Source: Micromonospora chokoriensis
GTDB taxonomy: Bacteria; Actinomycetota; Actinomycetes; Mycobacteriales; Micromonosporaceae
Assembly: GCF_000718555.1 (NCBI RefSeq)
Contig: NZ_JOAN01000015.1
Location: 248,001-312,000, forward strand
Direction: 5' to 3'
DNA length: 64,000 nt
The position numbers were made by a program, and so were the translations under genes. Shown here one piece after another: positions 35,062 to 44,987 of this stretch (position 1 is its first letter; the number at the start of each line of letters is the position of its first letter). The notes under the pieces were generated by a model, which did no database searches, was not told where the DNA came from, and saw only the letters and a program-made list of their open reading frames with translations.

Positions 35062-36348
35062 ATGACGTCGACGCTCGTCACCTCCGGAATCGATACCTCC
35101 GCCAGCCCCGCCCGTGCCCTGGTCTGCCGCGCCTGTTCGGCCCGCTACCCGCTCGCCGCGCAGCACGCCTGTTACGAGTGTTTCGGCCCGCTGGAGGTCG
35201 ACTACGAGACCGCCGCACTGGCCACCGTCACCCGGGAGCAGATCGAGGCCGGCCCGAACAACATCTGGCGGTACGCCGCGCTGCTCCCCGCCGGTCAGGA
35301 CCCGGCCACCCGGGTCACCCTCGACCCGGGGCTGACCCCGCTGGTGGCGGCCCCGCACCTCGCCGCCGAGCTGGGCATCACCGCGCCGCTCTGGGTCAAG
35401 GACGACAGCGCCAACCCCACCCACTCGTTCAAGGACCGGGTCGTCTCGGTGGCGCTCACCGCCGCCAAGGCGCTCGGCTTCACCCGGTTCGCCTGCGCGT
35501 CGACCGGCAACCTGGCCAACTCGGTAGCAGCGCACGCCGCCCGCGCCGGGGTGCCGTCGGTGGTCTTCATCCCCAGTGACCTGGAGCAGGGCAAGGTCAT
35601 CACCACTGCTGTCTACGGCGGCGAGCTGGTCGCCATCGACGGCTCGTACGACGATGTCAACCGGCTCTGCGGTGAGCTGGTGGAGACCGACGAGTTCGAG
35701 GACACCGCGTTCGTCAACGTGAACGTCCGGCCGTACTACGCGGAGGGCTCCAAGACCCTCGGCTACGAGGTGGCTGAGCAGCTCGGCTGGCGGATCCCGG
35801 CGCAGGTGGTCATCCCGATGGCCAGTGGCGAGCTGCTCACCAAGATTGACAAGGCGTTCTCCGAACTGGTGGAGATTGGCCTGGTCGAGGCACCGGCCGG
35901 CGGCTGGAAGGTCTTCGGTGCCCAGTCCGCCGGCTGCAACCCGATCGCCACCGCCCTGCACGCCGAGACCGACACGATCACCCCGGTCAAGCCCACCGGC
36001 ATCGCCAAGTCGCTCAACATCGGCGACCCGGCCGCCGGCCTCTACGCCCTGGAAGCGGTCCGCCGCACCGGCGGCTGGATGGAGTACGCCGACGACGACG
36101 AGATCCGCGCCGGCATCCGCGACCTCGCCCGTACCACCGGCGTCTTCGCCGAAACGGCAGGTGGGGTGACTGTGGCGGTGCTGCGCAAGCTGGTCGAGTC
36201 CGGTCGGCTCGACCCGACGGCGGAGACCGTCGTCTTCAACACCGGCGAGGGCCTGAAGACCATCGACGCGGTGGCCGGTCAGGTCGGGCCGACCCACCAC
36301 ATCAAGCCCTCGCTACGCGCCGCCCGGGACGCCGGCCTCCTCGGCTGA
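35062..36348 (+). CDS. thrC: Threonine synthase (PLP)
   Basis: A 428-residue PLP enzyme that converts O-phosphohomoserine to threonine. Seen: an N-terminal four-cysteine zinc-ribbon-like segment (Cys22, Cys25, Cys37, Cys40), the PLP lysine Lys124 in NPTHSFKDR, ASTGNLANSVAAHAAR and ETAGGVTVAVLRKL, as in long actinobacterial ThrC. It sits directly behind a SAM riboswitch, which is surprising because threonine synthesis competes with methionine for homoserine; a related phosphohomoserine gamma-replacement reaction is an alternative. The ATG at 35062 follows GAGAGGA within the riboswitch. Confidence 0.88.
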   Translation: MTSTLVTSGIDTSASPARALVCRACSARYPLAAQHACYECFGPLEVDYETAALATVTREQIEAGPNNIWRYAALLPAGQDPATRVTLDPGLTPLVAAPHLAAELGITAPLWVKDDSANPTHSFKDRVVSVALTAAKALGFTRFACASTGNLANSVAAHAARAGVPSVVFIPSDLEQGKVITTAVYGGELVAIDGSYDDVNRLCGELVETDEFEDTAFVNVNVRPYYAEGSKTLGYEVAEQLGWRIPAQVVIPMASGELLTKIDKAFSELVEIGLVEAPAGGWKVFGAQSAGCNPIATALHAETDTITPVKPTGIAKSLNIGDPAAGLYALEAVRRTGGWMEYADDDEIRAGIRDLARTTGVFAETAGGVTVAVLRKLVESGRLDPTAETVVFNTGEGLKTIDAVAGQVGPTHHIKPSLRAARDAGLLG

Positions 36349-36378
36349 TCGGCAGGGCGAGTGGATCAGTCGGTAACT

Positions 36379-36406
36379 GGGTTTTCGCTGTGAGTGTGGA
36401 AAACCC
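36379..36406 (+). terminator. Hairpin after threonine synthase
   Basis: A perfect 8-bp stem GGGTTTTC/GAAAACCC (36379-36386 and 36399-36406) with a 12-nt loop lies 30 bp after the stop. No T-run follows, so terminator function is a guess. Confidence 0.4.
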
Positions 36407-36418
36407 GCCGCTAAGGAC

Positions 36419-36447
36419 TTGACGGCACGAACCGGACGGCGCAAGAT
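36419..36447 (+). promoter_or_regulatory. Candidate sigma-70 promoter for a small RNA
   Basis: TTGACG (36419-36424) and CAAGAT (36442-36447) are spaced 17 bp, a good housekeeping-type pair. It would start transcription near 36453, exactly at the 5' side of a stable stem. Confidence 0.55.
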
Positions 36448-36452
36448 GCTCC

Positions 36453-36579
36453 GTGCGGGAGGGCATTTCGCCGAAGACTTTTGAAGTTCTTGCGACCCAA
36501 CGCCGGAGGCGTTGTGCGAGTGTCCCTCCCGACCACGTTCGATCGGGCCAGCGAATAATTCGCTGGCCCGATCGCTTTT
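36453..36579 (+). ncRNA. Candidate structured small RNA
   Basis: About 125 nt between a promoter-like pair and a strong intrinsic terminator, with no protein gene. GGGAGGG (36457-36463) pairs with CCCTCCC (36524-36530), extended outside by CGTGC/GACCACG. Inside are hairpin TCGC...GCGA with AAGACTT/AAGTTCTT (36468-36495) and CAACGCC-GGA-GGCGTTG (36498-36514). I can name no RNA family. It may be an independent sRNA or a leader attenuating the acetyltransferase gene that starts 21 bp later. Confidence 0.55.
36540..36579 (+). terminator. Intrinsic terminator, 16-bp perfect stem
   Basis: Arms 36540-36555 and 36559-36574 pair perfectly around a TAA loop and are followed by CTTTT. It is the clearest Rho-independent terminator of the window and ends the candidate small RNA. 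Confidence 0.85.
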
Positions 36580-36600
36580 CCCGGGTGCACCCTCAGCGGC

Positions 36601-37620
36601 ATGAGCATCACGATCGCGTCGTTCGACGGCGCCGACCAAGCTTCGGTCGACGAGGCGTACCGGATCGGATCGGCGGCCAACGACGTCGATCTGTCGGATC
36701 TGCCGCCCTTTTGTCGACGGCGCTTCGACGCGATGTTCCACACGCCGATGCCGGGCACCCGGTCGCTCTGGGCGCTGGCCCGGCTGGACGGCGTGCCGGC
36801 CGGCTACCTTCAGCTGGACCTGCCGCAGCTCGACAACACCGAGAACGCCACCGCCGAGCTGACGGTCCATCCCGAGCTGCGGCGTCGCGGCGTCGGCCGG
36901 GCACTGCACGAGTACGGAGTGCGCCTGCTCGGCGAGCACGGCCGCAAGCGGGTGGTGGCGATGGCCGTCTCGGCGCTGCCCGGCGGGCCAGCCCGGAGCG
37001 TGGCGGGCGACGCGTTCGCCGCCGCGACCGGAGCCCAGCCCGCACTCGCCGAGGTGCGTCGCCGGCTCGACGTTGGCGAGATCGACCGGGTCACGTTGCG
37101 GGCGGCGCTCGCCGAGGCCCGCCCGCGAGCCGAGGGCTATCGGTCGGTCTGCTGGCAGGGGACAATTCCGCAGGAGTACGTCGCCGACATCGCCTACCTC
37201 GACGGCCGACTGCTGATGGACGCGCCCATGGGCGACGTGCAGTGGGAGCCGGAGCAGGTCGACGCCGAGCGCATCCGTGGCAACGAACGAGCGCTGGACG
37301 CCCGGGGCCGGCGGCGGTACCACCTCGGGATGCGGCACGAGGCGTCCGGTCGGCTCGTCGCCTGGACGCTGCTGGACGTCGGCCCCTCCGCCGACTGGCA
37401 TGCCTTCCAGCAGATCACCCTCGTCGACCCGGCCCACCGTGGGCACCGGCTGGGCCTGATCGCCAAGGCGGAGAACCTGCACCACCTGCTCACCCACGAG
37501 CCGGCGGTACGCGCGATCGACACCTGGAACGCGGCCAGCAACAGTTACATGGTGGCGATCAACGAGCAGCTCGGCTTCCGCCCGGTGGACTCCTGGACCG
37601 ACTGGCAGCTCACCCTCTGA
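36601..37620 (+). CDS. GNAT-family acetyltransferase, double domain
   Basis: A 339-residue protein with two GNAT-like domains, an arrangement like mycothiol synthase-type or Eis-like proteins. The N-terminal domain (about 1-160) has LTVHPELRRRGVGRALHEYG as the acetyl-CoA loop. The C-terminal domain (about 190-335) has LVDPAHRGHRLGLIAKAENL and ends NAASNSYMVAINEQLGFRPV. The substrate is unknown. No clear ribosome site precedes the ATG, which is 21 bp after an intrinsic terminator, so it is either leaderless or expressed by read-through. Confidence 0.85.
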   Translation: MSITIASFDGADQASVDEAYRIGSAANDVDLSDLPPFCRRRFDAMFHTPMPGTRSLWALARLDGVPAGYLQLDLPQLDNTENATAELTVHPELRRRGVGRALHEYGVRLLGEHGRKRVVAMAVSALPGGPARSVAGDAFAAATGAQPALAEVRRRLDVGEIDRVTLRAALAEARPRAEGYRSVCWQGTIPQEYVADIAYLDGRLLMDAPMGDVQWEPEQVDAERIRGNERALDARGRRRYHLGMRHEASGRLVAWTLLDVGPSADWHAFQQITLVDPAHRGHRLGLIAKAENLHHLLTHEPAVRAIDTWNAASNSYMVAINEQLGFRPVDSWTDWQLTL

Positions 37621-37670
37621 CGGGTATCGGCGCTACTGCTCGCGGATCTGACTCAGGCATGATGGCGGTC

Positions 37671-39344
37671 ATGACGGAGACCCCGCAGCCCCTGTACGAC
37701 AGGCACGCCGACACCCTCAACCGTGCGCTGACCGCGATCACGGAGCGGGGCTACTGGTCCGCCTATCCCGAATCCCCCAGCCCCCGGGTGTACGGCGAGA
37801 CCGCCGCCGCCGACGGTAAGGCCGCTTTCGAGGCGTACCTCGGTGGTGATTTTCCGCTCGACCAGCCGGGCACCGGCGTTCGGGTCGCCACCGAGACGAG
37901 CCCGTTCGGGGTGGAGCTGGCGGTGCGGTACCCGCACGCCAGCCCCGGCGAGCTGGTCAGCGCCGCCTCCGCCGCGCTGCCCGGGTGGCGCGACGCCGGC
38001 CCGCAGGCCCGGGTGGGCGTCTGCCTGGAGATCCTCGACCGGCTGCACAAGCACATCTTCGAGCTGGCCAACGCGGTGCAGTTCACCAGCGGGCAGGCGT
38101 TCGTGATGGCCTTCCAGGCCGGTGGCGCGCACGCGCTGGACCGGGCGCTGGAAGCGCTGGCGTACGCGTACGCCGAGATGACCCGGCACCCGGGCACGGC
38201 AGGCTGGGAGAAGGCCGCAGGCAAGGGTGACCCGCTGCGGATGACCAAGACGTTCCACGTGGTGCCGCGCGGGGTGGCACTGGTGATCGGCTGCAACACC
38301 TTCCCGACCTGGAACTCGTACCCCGGGCTGTTCGCCTCGCTGGTCACCGGCAACCCGGTGATCGTCAAGCCGCACCCGCGCGCGGTGCTGCCGCTGGCCA
38401 TCACCGTGAAGTACGCCCGGGAGGTGCTCGCCGAGGCCGGCTTCGACCCGAACCTGATCACCTTGGCGGCCGAGGCACCCGGCGAGAAGCTCGCCAGCGA
38501 CCTGGCCCTGCACCGCGCCATCAAGATTGTCGACTTCACCGGCTCCACCGAGTACGGCGACTGGCTGGAGACGCACGCCCGGCAGGCGTCGGTCTACACC
38601 GAGAAGGCCGGCCTGAACACCGTCGTCATCGACTCCACCGACGACTTCACCGGGCTGTGCCGCAACCTCGGGTTCACGCTGACCCTCTACAGCGGGCAGA
38701 TGTGCACCACCTCGCAGAACATCCTCATCCCCGCCGGGGGAATCGAGACCGACCAGGGGCACAAGAGCTTCGACGAGGTGGCCGGCGGGATCGCCGCCGC
38801 GGTCGGCAAGCTCACCGCCGACCCGGCCCGAGCCGTGGAGCTGACCGGCGCCATCGTCAACGACGGGGTGCTGGAGCGGCTGGCCGAGGTGACAAAGGTC
38901 GGCGAGCCGGTGCTGGAGTCGCGCGCCGTGGCCCATCCGTCGTACGCCGACGCGGTGGTGCGTACCCCGACGATCGTGAAGCTGGCCGCGGACGACGCGG
39001 AGACGTACGGCCGGGAGTGGTTCGGGCCGATCTCCTTCGCCATCGCGACCGACTCCACCGCGCACAGCCTGGAGCTGCTGCGCCGGACGGTCGGCGAGAA
39101 GGGTGCGCTCACCGCCGGGGTCTACTCGACCGACGAGGCGGTGCTGGACGCTGCCGAGGCGGTGGCGGTCGAGGTCGGGGTGCACCTGTCCTGCAACCTC
39201 ACCGGCGGGGTCTTCGTCAACCAGTCGGCGGCGTTCTCCGACTTCCACGGCAGTGGTGCCAACGCGGCGGCCAACTCGGCATTGACGGACGGGGCTTACG
39301 TGGCGAACCGGTTCCGGATCGTGCAGTCTCGGCGGCATGTCTGA
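37671..39344 (+). CDS. paaN: Phenylacetate-degradation type aldehyde dehydrogenase PaaN
   Basis: A 557-residue NAD(P)-dependent aldehyde dehydrogenase of the long PaaN type. Motifs are CNTFPTWNSYPGLFASLVTGNPVIVKPHP for cofactor binding, DFTGSTEYG, the nucleophilic Cys in TLYSGQMCTTSQN, and EWFGPISF with a family Glu. PaaN enzymes were linked to oxidation of the ring-opened phenylacetyl-CoA semialdehyde, but no other paa genes are here, so the actual aldehyde may differ. The ATG at 37671 (MTETPQPLYDRH) is preferred over two ATGs four and three codons upstream. Confidence 0.88.
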   Translation: MTETPQPLYDRHADTLNRALTAITERGYWSAYPESPSPRVYGETAAADGKAAFEAYLGGDFPLDQPGTGVRVATETSPFGVELAVRYPHASPGELVSAASAALPGWRDAGPQARVGVCLEILDRLHKHIFELANAVQFTSGQAFVMAFQAGGAHALDRALEALAYAYAEMTRHPGTAGWEKAAGKGDPLRMTKTFHVVPRGVALVIGCNTFPTWNSYPGLFASLVTGNPVIVKPHPRAVLPLAITVKYAREVLAEAGFDPNLITLAAEAPGEKLASDLALHRAIKIVDFTGSTEYGDWLETHARQASVYTEKAGLNTVVIDSTDDFTGLCRNLGFTLTLYSGQMCTTSQNILIPAGGIETDQGHKSFDEVAGGIAAAVGKLTADPARAVELTGAIVNDGVLERLAEVTKVGEPVLESRAVAHPSYADAVVRTPTIVKLAADDAETYGREWFGPISFAIATDSTAHSLELLRRTVGEKGALTAGVYSTDEAVLDAAEAVAVEVGVHLSCNLTGGVFVNQSAAFSDFHGSGANAAANSALTDGAYVANRFRIVQSRRHV

Positions 39345-39361
39345 GTGTGTGGTTGCGGTTG

Positions 39362-39437
39362 GGGTTTCCGGGGCAGCCCGACCCGCTCCGGGCGGTCAGG
39401 CTTGATCCCTGCGCGGGTCGGGCTGCCCCGGAAACCC
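39362..39437. repeat. Perfect 25-bp inverted repeat / bidirectional terminator
   Basis: Arms 39362-39386 and 39413-39437 are perfect complements over 25 bp with a 26-nt loop, followed by TTTG. It lies between paaN and a convergent acetyltransferase gene. It can terminate both, or represent a dispersed palindromic element. Confidence 0.8.
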
Positions 39438-39515
39438 TTTGTGGGCACGGTTGTGCCTGACGCATCCGGCCTTGGGAAACAGCACAGTGGTCTTGCCCTG
39501 GGAGGGTTTTTGGGG

Positions 39516-40046
39516 TCAGGCGGGTCGGCGCATTTGTAGTTCGGTCAGGGCTGGGATGGCGGGGTGGGGGACTCGTACGCCGGTGTCCTCGAAGCCCAGA
39601 CGTTGGTAGGCGCGGCAGGCGCGGTCGTTGCCGACCACCACCTCCAGCAGCAGCTCTGGGCGGCCGCAGGCTCGCGACCAGGCCGCTACCCCGTCGATCA
39701 GCTCGCCGAGAAGTCCACTGCCCCGCCAGGTCGGCGTGACGTACACCGCGTAGATCACGGTCAGCCCGGGTTCGTTCGGGGCGGTCGTGCCACCGGCGTG
39801 CCCGACCAGCCGCCCGCCCGGATCGGCGACGAACTGCGCGTTACCGGAACCGGCCGAGGTGTACGCGACCCGGGCCGCGTACTCGTTGTGTGGTCGGGCC
39901 GCCGCGTCCGCCAGGGTCTCCAGGAAGGCCAACGGCGCGTCGGCGAGCATCTCCAGACGCAGCGCCCGCATCCGGGCGGCGTCCTCCGGCCGGACCCGGC
40001 GGATCTCCGCGAGTCGCAGGGCGGTTGAGCCGGTATCGGTGGTCAT
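39516..40046 (-). CDS. GNAT-family N-acetyltransferase
   Basis: A 176-residue acetyltransferase with the acetyl-CoA loop YVTPTWRGSGLLGELIDGV and the closing VVVGNDRACRAYQRLGFEDTG motif. The N-terminal RRVRPEDAARMRALRLEMLADAP is typical of small-molecule GNATs, often acting on amines or antibiotics. The ATG at 40046 is chosen; a frame extension upstream has no homology. It stands alone, convergent with paaN. Confidence 0.88.
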   Translation of the reverse strand: MTTDTGSTALRLAEIRRVRPEDAARMRALRLEMLADAPLAFLETLADAAARPHNEYAARVAYTSAGSGNAQFVADPGGRLVGHAGGTTAPNEPGLTVIYAVYVTPTWRGSGLLGELIDGVAAWSRACGRPELLLEVVVGNDRACRAYQRLGFEDTGVRVPHPAIPALTELQMRRPA

Positions 40047-40072
40047 GCCCGCATGCCTACCACAGGGAAAGG

Positions 40073-40138
40073 ATGCCATTGGACGCTCCCGAAGTGTGTC
40101 CGATTTGTGGCCGTGCGCGGCCGTCACTCCTCGTGTAG
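40073..40138 (+). CDS. Possible 21-residue micro-ORF with CPxCG motif
   Basis: An ATG preceded closely by AGGGAAAGG opens a 21-codon frame with a zinc-knuckle-like VCPICGR centre and a TAG stop. It lies 121 bp upstream of the cold-shock gene and might be a leader peptide or a genuine microprotein. Evidence is limited to the motif and the purine-rich site, whose spacing is tight. Confidence 0.25.
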   Translation: MPLDAPEVCPICGRARPSLLV

Positions 40139-40259
40139 CGTGCGATTTCGGTCACCTACTTCAATGGCGGTCATCGATCGCTGAATCGGTGGTCCGACGG
40201 TGCCCGGCTGTGCCGTGCGCCGGGTCAGGCAACGCCGCGCAGAGTGAGGGAAGTGCACC

Positions 40260-40463
40260 GTGGCACAGGGCTCCGTGAAGTGGTTCAACGCCGAAAAGGG
40301 TTACGGCTTCATTGCCGTGGACGGCGGTCAGGATGTGTTCGTCCACTTCTCCGCGATCGAGATGGACGGTTACAAGGCGCTCGACGACGGTCAGCGGGTG
40401 GAGTTCGAGATCGCCCAGGGCCAGAAGGGCCCGCAGGCTGAGCGCGTCCGCGTCATCGGCTGA
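40260..40463 (+). CDS. Cold-shock protein (CspA family)
   Basis: A 67-residue single cold-shock domain with RNP1 KGYGFI and RNP2 VFVHFSAI, binding single-stranded RNA/DNA as an RNA chaperone. Length and sequence are typical of actinobacterial CspA. It starts at GTG with a GAGGGAAG site upstream. The non-coding leader could be 100-200 nt, as in other csp genes. A small hairpin (40480-40496) follows the stop. Confidence 0.95.
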   Translation: MAQGSVKWFNAEKGYGFIAVDGGQDVFVHFSAIEMDGYKALDDGQRVEFEIAQGQKGPQAERVRVIG

Positions 40464-40479
40464 GCTTCCTGGCCGAACG

Positions 40480-40496
40480 GCCCCGTGAGTCGGGGC
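40480..40496 (+). terminator. Short hairpin after the cold-shock gene
   Basis: GCCCCG (40480-40485) pairs with CGGGGC (40491-40496) around a 5-nt loop, 16 bp after the stop. No T-run follows. Confidence 0.4.
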
Positions 40497-40557
40497 TGCG
40501 GCAGGGCGCGCGGCCGGGAAGATCGTGAACCGTTCCAGCCGAAACCGAGGAGCGTTC

Positions 40558-43597
<3,040 letters not shown>

Positions 43598-43615
43598 GTC
43601 CAGTTCCGACACACC

Positions 43616-43651
43616 GAACGGGGCGGGCCGCTGACGCGGTCCGCCCCGTTC
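43616..43651. terminator. groEL terminator hairpin
   Basis: Arms 43616-43631 and 43636-43651 pair over 16 bp with one G-T wobble and a TGAC loop, between groEL and a convergent small gene. It has no T-run and likely serves both directions. Confidence 0.7.
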
Positions 43652-43655
43652 GTCG

Positions 43656-43904
43656 TCAGGTCGGTAGTGGGCGCTGGTCGCGCCGTTTTTGTGCCCGGTC
43701 GTACGGCCCAAGCAGTTGGATCGGCGCGTCCACCATCTCCTGCGGCTCCTCGACCACCGACGACTCGCCGTCGGTGGTCATCTCGGCCAGTTGCTCGGCG
43801 TCGCCGTAGTCGAGCCGGTCGAACGGCAGTTGGCCGGGGAGTTCACCGACCGGTTTCCAGGTGATCGGCGGGCCGTCCTCGGTCTGGTTGTCATCCGTGG
43901 TCAT
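43656..43904 (-). CDS. Small acidic hypothetical protein
   Basis: An 82-residue hydrophilic, acidic protein (MTTDDNQTEDGPPITWKPVG...). I do not recognise a family. The ATG has a strong GAGGAGG site eight bases upstream, which supports it as a real gene. It converges on groEL. The frame is open upstream, but no ribosome site or homology supports a longer form. Confidence 0.65.
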   Translation of the reverse strand: MTTDDNQTEDGPPITWKPVGELPGQLPFDRLDYGDAEQLAEMTTDGESSVVEEPQEMVDAPIQLLGPYDRAQKRRDQRPLPT

Positions 43905-43983
43905 GGCTGCCTCCTCTACCGAAACGGTAGGGGGCGTCGATGGCCGACGCGGGCGAATTGGATCTACGTCCTGTTTGCCCCAG

Positions 43984-44919
43984 TTAGGCCGTCGGTAGGG
44001 TCCGCCGGTACAGGAAGAAGACCCGCTCGATCCACGCACCCGCGCTGCCCGAGTAGAACGGCACCGGCCCCACCCAGCCGATCTGTGCCCGGTCCAGCCC
44101 CGCCGCCCGCTGGTCGCGCAGGCACCGCCGCAACAGCACCCCACCGATGCCCGACCCCTCCGCGGCCGGCGCGGTGCCCATCGGCCCGAACCAACTCGGC
44201 CGGGACGACCCGTACGCGGCGAAGCCGAGCAGCTCGCCGTCCCGCTCCGCGAGGTGGCAGCCGGCGTCGGCACGACCCACCGACCCGGTCAACTCGCCAT
44301 CCCAGGTGCCGCCGAAGGTGGACCGGGCGAACGCGGTCAGCGCCGGCAGGTCCGCCGGCTCCGCCCGGCGTACGGTGACGCCCTGGTCGGCCAGCCGTCG
44401 CTGGGCCGCCTCCGTGGACCGCAGTGCCGGCGACCCGTCGTACGACAGGTCTGCGGTCATGTTCCAGGCGGTCCGGTCCTGCTGGTAGCCCAGCGCGAGG
44501 GCGGCGCAGACCGCCGGGGTGTAGCGGACGTCGATGCCCGGCCACGCGTAGTACGGCGGATTCCCGGCTAGCAGCACCTCGGTCGCCCCGCGCGCGGCGA
44601 GCACCCGCTCGGCCCGCTGGAGCAGCGCCCGGCCGACGCCTCGACGGCGCTGATCCGCACGGACCGCGACCAGGTCGACGTGCCCGATTCCCGGCTCGGT
44701 CGACGACATCGAGCAGATCGACACCCCGACCAGGTCCGTGCCCCGGTACGCGCCCAGCCCGACCACCGGCCGGTCAGCGGCGGCCCGGGGCCAGAGCACG
44801 TCCACGATCCAGGCCGCCTCGGCGGCGTCCTCGGGCAGGTCGAGAGCCTGCTGGCAGAGCTGTACGACGCTGGGGACCAGGTCGGCGGTCAGCTCGGTGA
44901 CGGTGATCTCGGCGTCCAT
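43984..44919 (-). CDS. GNAT-family protein, double domain
   Basis: A 311-residue protein with two acetyltransferase-like domains: an N-terminal one with LVAVRADQRRRGVGRALLQRAE and a C-terminal one with TAPAAEGSGIGGVLLRRCL. Both carry the acetyl-CoA-binding loop. The N-terminal domain also retains the VLLAGNPPYYAWPGIDVRYTPA segment of this actinobacterial subfamily. Substrate unknown. It is separated by 79 bp from the small acidic gene downstream and may share its transcript. Confidence 0.85.
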   Translation of the reverse strand: MDAEITVTELTADLVPSVVQLCQQALDLPEDAAEAAWIVDVLWPRAAADRPVVGLGAYRGTDLVGVSICSMSSTEPGIGHVDLVAVRADQRRRGVGRALLQRAERVLAARGATEVLLAGNPPYYAWPGIDVRYTPAVCAALALGYQQDRTAWNMTADLSYDGSPALRSTEAAQRRLADQGVTVRRAEPADLPALTAFARSTFGGTWDGELTGSVGRADAGCHLAERDGELLGFAAYGSSRPSWFGPMGTAPAAEGSGIGGVLLRRCLRDQRAAGLDRAQIGWVGPVPFYSGSAGAWIERVFFLYRRTLPTA

Positions 44920-44987
44920 GGTCGCCGACCATAGATCACCGGGTGTCGCGCCGCACCCCCGCGGGGCACATCAGGAAGGAAACCTGC

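Noticed and set aside
36411..36540. tRNA gene
   Set aside because: The GTTCGATC near 36537 resembles a T-loop, but there is no acceptor stem or anticodon arm; the stems fit the sRNA fold instead.
36349..36600. MoaD/ThiS-like carrier gene after threonine synthase
   Set aside because: I looked because some actinomycetes place such a gene here; no frame with a terminal GG was present.
36453..39344. Apparent 963-codon + strand frame covering the acetyltransferase and PaaN
   Set aside because: Only the 3' part is real (PaaN); the 5' part lies over the small-RNA and acetyltransferase region in another frame and shows no homology.
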